Part shown: in pieces, positions 60,255 to 64,000 of the stretch | Position numbering within the stretch: position 1 is the stretch's first letter | Layout of the letters: every line of letters starts with the position of its first letter | Source of the DNA: CAWEFA01 sp963851385 | GTDB taxonomy: Bacteria > Bacteroidota > Bacteroidia > Bacteroidales > DTGW01 | Assembly: GCA_963851385.1 (NCBI GenBank) | Contig: CAWKPE010000028.1 | Location: 1-64,000, forward strand | Length of the DNA: 64,000 bases | Direction of reading: 5' to 3' | Notes under the pieces: generated by a model | What the model was told of the DNA's origin: nothing | What the model saw: only the letters and a program-made list of their open reading frames with translations | Databases searched by the model: none | Translations under genes and position numbers: made by a program

Positions 60255-61052
60255 ATGATTAAGAAGACTCAAAATAAATTGAACAAGTTAGAAGAGTACA
60301 TTAAAAATCTTGGTAGTTTGGCTATTGCTTTTTCCGGGGGAACGGATAGTTCTTTTTTGTTATACCTGGCTCATAAAATATTAGATAAAAATGTTATTGG
60401 ATTAACTATAAAATCACCTTACATTGCTCAATGGGAAATTGATGAAGCTTTAGAATTTGTAAAGAAATACAAAATCAAGCATAAATTAATCGAATTGCCT
60501 TTTGACGAACAAATTAGAAATAATCCTTCAAACAGATGCTACTTATGTAAACTTAAGGTTTTCAGCATACTTAAAAAAGAAGCAGCTTCAGCCGGATTTC
60601 AATATATTGCTGATGGTACAAACCACGATGACCTTTCTGATTTCAGGCCCGGATTAAGAGCTTTGAAAGAAATAAATATAAAAAGTCCTTTACTGGAGTG
60701 TGGCATTACTAAAGAAGAAGTAAGAGAAATTTCAAAGGATTTAAACATACCAACTTGGGACAAACCAGCTTATGCCTGCCTTCTCACCCGTCTTCCTGTT
60801 GATACTAAAATTTCTGATAAAAGTCTCAGAAGAATTGAAAAAGCTGAAAAATATCTTATAGATAAAGGTATTAAAGCAGTTCGAGTTCGAGAACATGCAA
60901 ATATTGCAAGAATAGAAACTGCTGAAAATAATATTTCATTGTTGCTGAATCCGGAAATGCGCGCTAATATTGTTAAGACTTTAAAAAATTTTGGTTATCA
61001 ATATGTATGCGTTGATCTTGAAGGTTACCGGACAGGAAGTATGAATAATTAA
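60255..61052 (+). CDS. larE: LarE, sulfur transferase of nickel-pincer nucleotide synthesis
   Basis: LarE inserts sulfur into the pyridinium ring precursor of the Ni-pincer cofactor used by lactate racemase and relatives. The 265 residues show the PP-loop ATP site AFSGGTDSSFL (residues 25-35), RCYLCKLKVF with C95 and C98, and C175 in KPAYACLLTRLP. The cysteine pair plus C175 is the three-cysteine pattern described for iron-sulfur-dependent LarE (as in Thermotoga maritima), rather than only the sacrificial cysteine of the Lactiplantibacillus enzyme. It is followed 77 bases later by larB. The cofactor type is inferred. Confidence 0.88.
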   Translation: MIKKTQNKLNKLEEYIKNLGSLAIAFSGGTDSSFLLYLAHKILDKNVIGLTIKSPYIAQWEIDEALEFVKKYKIKHKLIELPFDEQIRNNPSNRCYLCKLKVFSILKKEAASAGFQYIADGTNHDDLSDFRPGLRALKEINIKSPLLECGITKEEVREISKDLNIPTWDKPAYACLLTRLPVDTKISDKSLRRIEKAEKYLIDKGIKAVRVREHANIARIETAENNISLLLNPEMRANIVKTLKNFGYQYVCVDLEGYRTGSMNN

Positions 61053-61129
61053 TAGCTGTTAGTATCTAACTATTTGTTTAAAAGTATTGTTAACTTTAAA
61101 ATCAAATTTTAATTTTTAAAAATTAAATC

Positions 61130-61876
61130 GTGAATCAAGACTACATAAAAAAAATACTTCAAGCTGTAAAAGAAGGTAAAAAAGATGTTGAAGCCGCTAT
61201 GGATGAATTAAAGAACCTTCCATACGCTGATCTCGGCTATGCAAAGGTTGATCATCATCGAGAATTAAGACGTGGTTACCCGGAGGTAATATTTTGTGCC
61301 GGCAAAACTCCCCAGCAAGTCAAGGGTATTGTTGCAAATATGCTTCCTAATGAAAATAATATCCTTTGCACGAGAGCAAATAAAGAAATATATGAAGCAG
61401 TAAAAGAAATATGTAAAGCTGCTATTTACAATGAAGCCGGAAAAACTATCACGATAGTGCAAAACGAACAAAAACTAACCGAAACATATATTGCCGTTAT
61501 TACTGCCGGAACATCTGATATTCCTGTTGCAGAAGAAGCTGCTGTAACTACTGAATTCTTCGGAAATAAAACTGAAAGATTATTTGACGTTGGCATTGCC
61601 GGTATACACAGGTTGTACGATAAAATTGATCTTATTCGAGGTGCAAAAGTACTTATTGTAATTGCCGGAATGGAAGGAGCCTTACCAAGTGTTGTAGGCG
61701 GACTGGTTGATAAACCTGTCATAGCTGTTCCTACTAGCGTCGGTTATGGCGCAGCTTTTAACGGTATAGCTGCATTGCTTGGTATGTTAACAAGTTGTAC
61801 TAGTGGCATTGGTGTTGTTAATATTGATAATGGCTTTGGAGCAGCTTACCTTGCAAGCATGATAAATAAGTTATAA
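61130..61876 (+). CDS. larB: LarB, nickel-pincer cofactor biosynthesis carboxylase
   Basis: LarB carboxylates nicotinic acid adenine dinucleotide and cleaves the phosphoanhydride, the first step of the Ni-pincer pathway. The 248 residues begin at a GTG and show the PurE/AIRC-like core: HHRELRRGYPEVIFCAGKTP, IAVITAGTSDIPVAEEA, VGIAGIHRLYDKID, VIAGMEGALPSVVGGLV and PVIAVPTSVGYGAAFNGIAAL. The length and motifs are complete. larE precedes it and a WbqC-like gene follows after two bases. larC, needed to insert nickel, is not in the window. Confidence 0.92.
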   Translation: MNQDYIKKILQAVKEGKKDVEAAMDELKNLPYADLGYAKVDHHRELRRGYPEVIFCAGKTPQQVKGIVANMLPNENNILCTRANKEIYEAVKEICKAAIYNEAGKTITIVQNEQKLTETYIAVITAGTSDIPVAEEAAVTTEFFGNKTERLFDVGIAGIHRLYDKIDLIRGAKVLIVIAGMEGALPSVVGGLVDKPVIAVPTSVGYGAAFNGIAALLGMLTSCTSGIGVVNIDNGFGAAYLASMINKL

Positions 61877-61878
61877 AG

Positions 61879-62535
61879 ATGTCTCAACTGATTGATAAAC
61901 CAGCTGTGCTGCTTTCTACTGCTTACCTGGGTCCTGTTCAATATTATTCCAAACTGATTAGTTATTCTCATATTTATATTGAATATTATGAGAACTATTC
62001 AAAACAATCTTATCGAAACCGATGTACCATATTAAGTGCAAATGGGCCCATGAATTTAAGTGTACCTGTCATGAAAGACAACAAACAGAAAATTCTTACG
62101 AAAAATATTCGTATTGATAATAATAACCGGTGGAAACAAATTCATATTCGTGCTTTTGAATCAGCATACCGTTCATCACCATTTTTCCTTTATTACTCAG
62201 ATGAGATATTTGCACTGTATAAAAAAAAACATACCTTTCTTGTTGATCTGAATAATGATTTTCAAAATATTGTATTACAATTGTTAAATTTTAAAATCGA
62301 TATAGAATTTACATCAAGTTTTAAGACGCTCCCCTACCCTTATGATGATTTTTCAGAATCAATTCATCCTAAAACCAGAATGAAAAAACCTGATAATCAT
62401 TTTTATCTTAAAAATTATTATCAGGTCTTTGAAACCAGGTTTGGCTTTATATCAAACCTTTGTATTGCAGATTTATTATTCAATATGGGGCCAAACTCAC
62501 TTGAAATAATAAATAACAGCGTTATTAAAACCTAA
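61879..62535 (+). CDS. WbqC-family protein
   Basis: The 218-residue protein matches WbqC-like proteins: LLSTAYLGPVQYYSKLISYS near the N-terminus, KQSYRNRCTILSANGPMNLSVPV, and RWKQIHIRAFESAYRSSPFFLYY. The family is often found with lipopolysaccharide or polysaccharide genes and its chemistry is unsettled. Its start is two bases after larB, so they are co-transcribed, although no shared pathway is known. The end overlaps the convergent porin gene by 11 bases. Confidence 0.85.
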   Translation: MSQLIDKPAVLLSTAYLGPVQYYSKLISYSHIYIEYYENYSKQSYRNRCTILSANGPMNLSVPVMKDNKQKILTKNIRIDNNNRWKQIHIRAFESAYRSSPFFLYYSDEIFALYKKKHTFLVDLNNDFQNIVLQLLNFKIDIEFTSSFKTLPYPYDDFSESIHPKTRMKKPDNHFYLKNYYQVFETRFGFISNLCIADLLFNMGPNSLEIINNSVIKT

Positions 62536-63985
62536 AACCAATTGTAGCTAAAAAATTACTTGTATTTGTATCTAAATTAACCGCACTGGCATCTTCAAAA
62601 TACATGTAGTACTTTTCAGACTTCATTGCTAATGAATACGAAAAATCTAAAGAAAAATTGTTGTTTCTGTAACCGACACCACCTGAAAAAATTTGAGTAT
62701 TTGCATTTTTATTAATTTCACTGCTGGCATAAGGACTTGCATAAAATGCATATCCACCGCGTAAATAAGCTGATCCTAACTTTAATTCACCACCAACTCT
62801 TATATTGTTTGTTGCTTTAAGAACATTTTCATCAGCCTGATTGGCATTTTGTAAATCCGAAGGATAATATCCATTAGAAAAGTGTATTGAACGATAATCA
62901 ATAAATTCATAGTCTACACTAACCAAACCATATTGTTGAAACAAAACAGCTGCCCCGGCAATTGCTTTGAATGGAGTTGTAACATCATATTCATCTGTAT
63001 TAGTGGGCGTATAAATTTCACCTCCTGACAACGAAGAGATAATTTGGCTACTATAGTCTTGAGATACTTTCATGACAGTAGGAGTATGAAATGCCAAACC
63101 GATTCTCAGCATATCAACAGGTCTGTATATAATGCCAAGTTTAAAATTAAATCCGTTTGCCCTTGTTGTAATATCATGAGTAAAACTATAATAACTTAAA
63201 TTTGTGACATTATTAATATCACTTTCTGTATGAATGAATTCATCAGTATAATATGAAGATTGAATATTCAGTGAAGCACCAAAATAAAGTTGATTGTTAT
63301 AATTTGCACCAAAACCAAAATAATATTCACCACTAGAACCATTAATATTCAACTCATGACGCTGCTGCAAATTTATGTTATTGCTGTAAGGAGAATTGTA
63401 ATGATTTGTTGAACCAGAATCCAAATTAATAACATAAGCATCGTAGGCTAATCCTTCCCAATATGGATCAAGATTATTCAAGGTTTTGCCCTGAGCATTA
63501 TTCAAAAATTCATTTGCCATAGAAGTCGTATTAGTAGTTCCTTCTATAAAATATGAACTGTTAAATGTATTTAATCTGTTATATCCAAAAGCAAAATTTG
63601 AGCTAATCCAACCAGTAGTATTATTAGAATTAAAAGTGAAAACTAAACCAATATTACCAAGATTAGCATCATAACTTACATCATTATTTTTACTTCCCAA
63701 ATAATTAGAAGTTGCATTAACTGCTTCAAAACCAGGGGTGATAGTAAACTCACTTGCCCTGTAAACAGCAACGCCTGCAGGATTAATTGATAAACTTCCC
63801 AAATCACCTCCTAATGAAGCAAAAGCGCCACCCATCGCAGTGCTTCTTGCAGTTCCTCCATAAATGTTCTGAGAAAGTCTTAATCCATCAATATAATAAC
63901 CATTAGGTTGATCAATAGATAACTGAGAAAATAACATAGTTGAAAATACAAAAATTGTGATTGAAGTTATTACTAGTTTTTTCAT
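62525..63985 (-). CDS. OmpP1/FadL-family outer-membrane transport protein
   Basis: The 486 residues have a signal peptide ending LFSQ, then the FadL N-terminal region with the conserved block ARSTAMGGAFASLGGDLGSL..NPAGVAVYR (the NPAG motif of the family). A 14-strand-type barrel follows, ending FSLDFSYSLAMKSEKYYMYF and FLATIGFRF. FadL proteins let long-chain fatty acids or other hydrophobic compounds across the outer membrane by lateral diffusion. No fatty-acid gene lies nearby. The gene starts 15 bases before the window edge. Confidence 0.9.
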   Translation of the reverse strand: MKKLVITSITIFVFSTMLFSQLSIDQPNGYYIDGLRLSQNIYGGTARSTAMGGAFASLGGDLGSLSINPAGVAVYRASEFTITPGFEAVNATSNYLGSKNNDVSYDANLGNIGLVFTFNSNNTTGWISSNFAFGYNRLNTFNSSYFIEGTTNTTSMANEFLNNAQGKTLNNLDPYWEGLAYDAYVINLDSGSTNHYNSPYSNNINLQQRHELNINGSSGEYYFGFGANYNNQLYFGASLNIQSSYYTDEFIHTESDINNVTNLSYYSFTHDITTRANGFNFKLGIIYRPVDMLRIGLAFHTPTVMKVSQDYSSQIISSLSGGEIYTPTNTDEYDVTTPFKAIAGAAVLFQQYGLVSVDYEFIDYRSIHFSNGYYPSDLQNANQADENVLKATNNIRVGGELKLGSAYLRGGYAFYASPYASSEINKNANTQIFSGGVGYRNNNFSLDFSYSLAMKSEKYYMYFEDASAVNLDTNTSNFLATIGFRF

Positions 63986-64000
63986 AGTTGTAAATTTTAA

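Overview
The window looks like a chromosomal segment of an AT-rich (by eye about one third G+C), anaerobic or facultative member of the Bacteroidota, probably an environmental lineage close to Bacteroidales. The evidence is a SusC/SusD pair, many type IX secretion (T9SS) accessory proteins (PorP/SprF-like barrels, type B C-terminal sorting domains, PorE-like TPR/propeller/OmpA proteins), promoters matching the Bacteroidota TAnnTTTG -7 box, a folP-cdaA pair, and pyruvate:ferredoxin oxidoreductase as a central enzyme. All identifications come from reading the sequence; no search was run.

Layout. 1-114 is the 3' end of rho. 0.4-4 kb is a full-length but frame-disrupted nifJ. 4-10 kb holds housekeeping and regulatory genes on both strands: a NUDIX hydrolase, an MFS exporter, a MESH1-like HD hydrolase, a SiaC/DUF1987 protein, dprA and membrane proteins. 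10.2-16.2 kb is an accessory island: possible insertion-sequence end repeats, a susD-like gene with strongly mosaic base composition placed before a susC-like gene, and a short broken ORF. 16-18.5 kb has tatD, an asparaginase and tRNA-Ser(GGA).

18.7-37.5 kb is the surface and secretion region. It holds a polyproline lipoprotein with a possibly slipped poly-A start, a TPR protein, two tandem copies of a PorP/SprF plus type-B-CTD cargo module, an M43-like pseudoprotease, a REP-associated IS200-type transposase between repeat units, a PorE-like OmpA protein, a GxxExxY gene inside a perfect 15-bp inverted repeat, a third PorP/SprF, and a divergent 1466-residue PKD-repeat protein with a type B CTD. 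PorP/SprF proteins are thought to hold type B cargo at the surface and OmpA/PorE proteins to anchor to peptidoglycan, so this region encodes matched sets of surface fibre, outer-membrane holder and wall anchor.

37.6-64 kb is mixed. It contains a GH78-like glycosidase and a tautomerase, an oligopeptide permease subunit, a DoxX/BT_3928-type protein, tmk, folP-cdaA (folate and c-di-AMP), secreted unknowns, a large ABCG-like transporter (frame-disrupted), a response regulator with STAS and Hpt proteins, a TPR protein and a second PorE-like OmpA protein (frame-disrupted), nth, a POTRA/barrel protein, a peroxiredoxin, larE-larB (nickel-pincer cofactor), a WbqC-like protein and an OmpP1/FadL porin.

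At least ten single-base frame disruptions fall in four genes, nine of them insertions. The encoded proteins are otherwise well conserved, so assembly error must be excluded before any of these is called a true pseudogene. No CRISPR array, phage or classical defence system was seen. The most unusual items are the duplicated PorP-cargo modules, the pseudoprotease, the REP/RAYT locus, the GxxExxY cassette and the mosaic susD.
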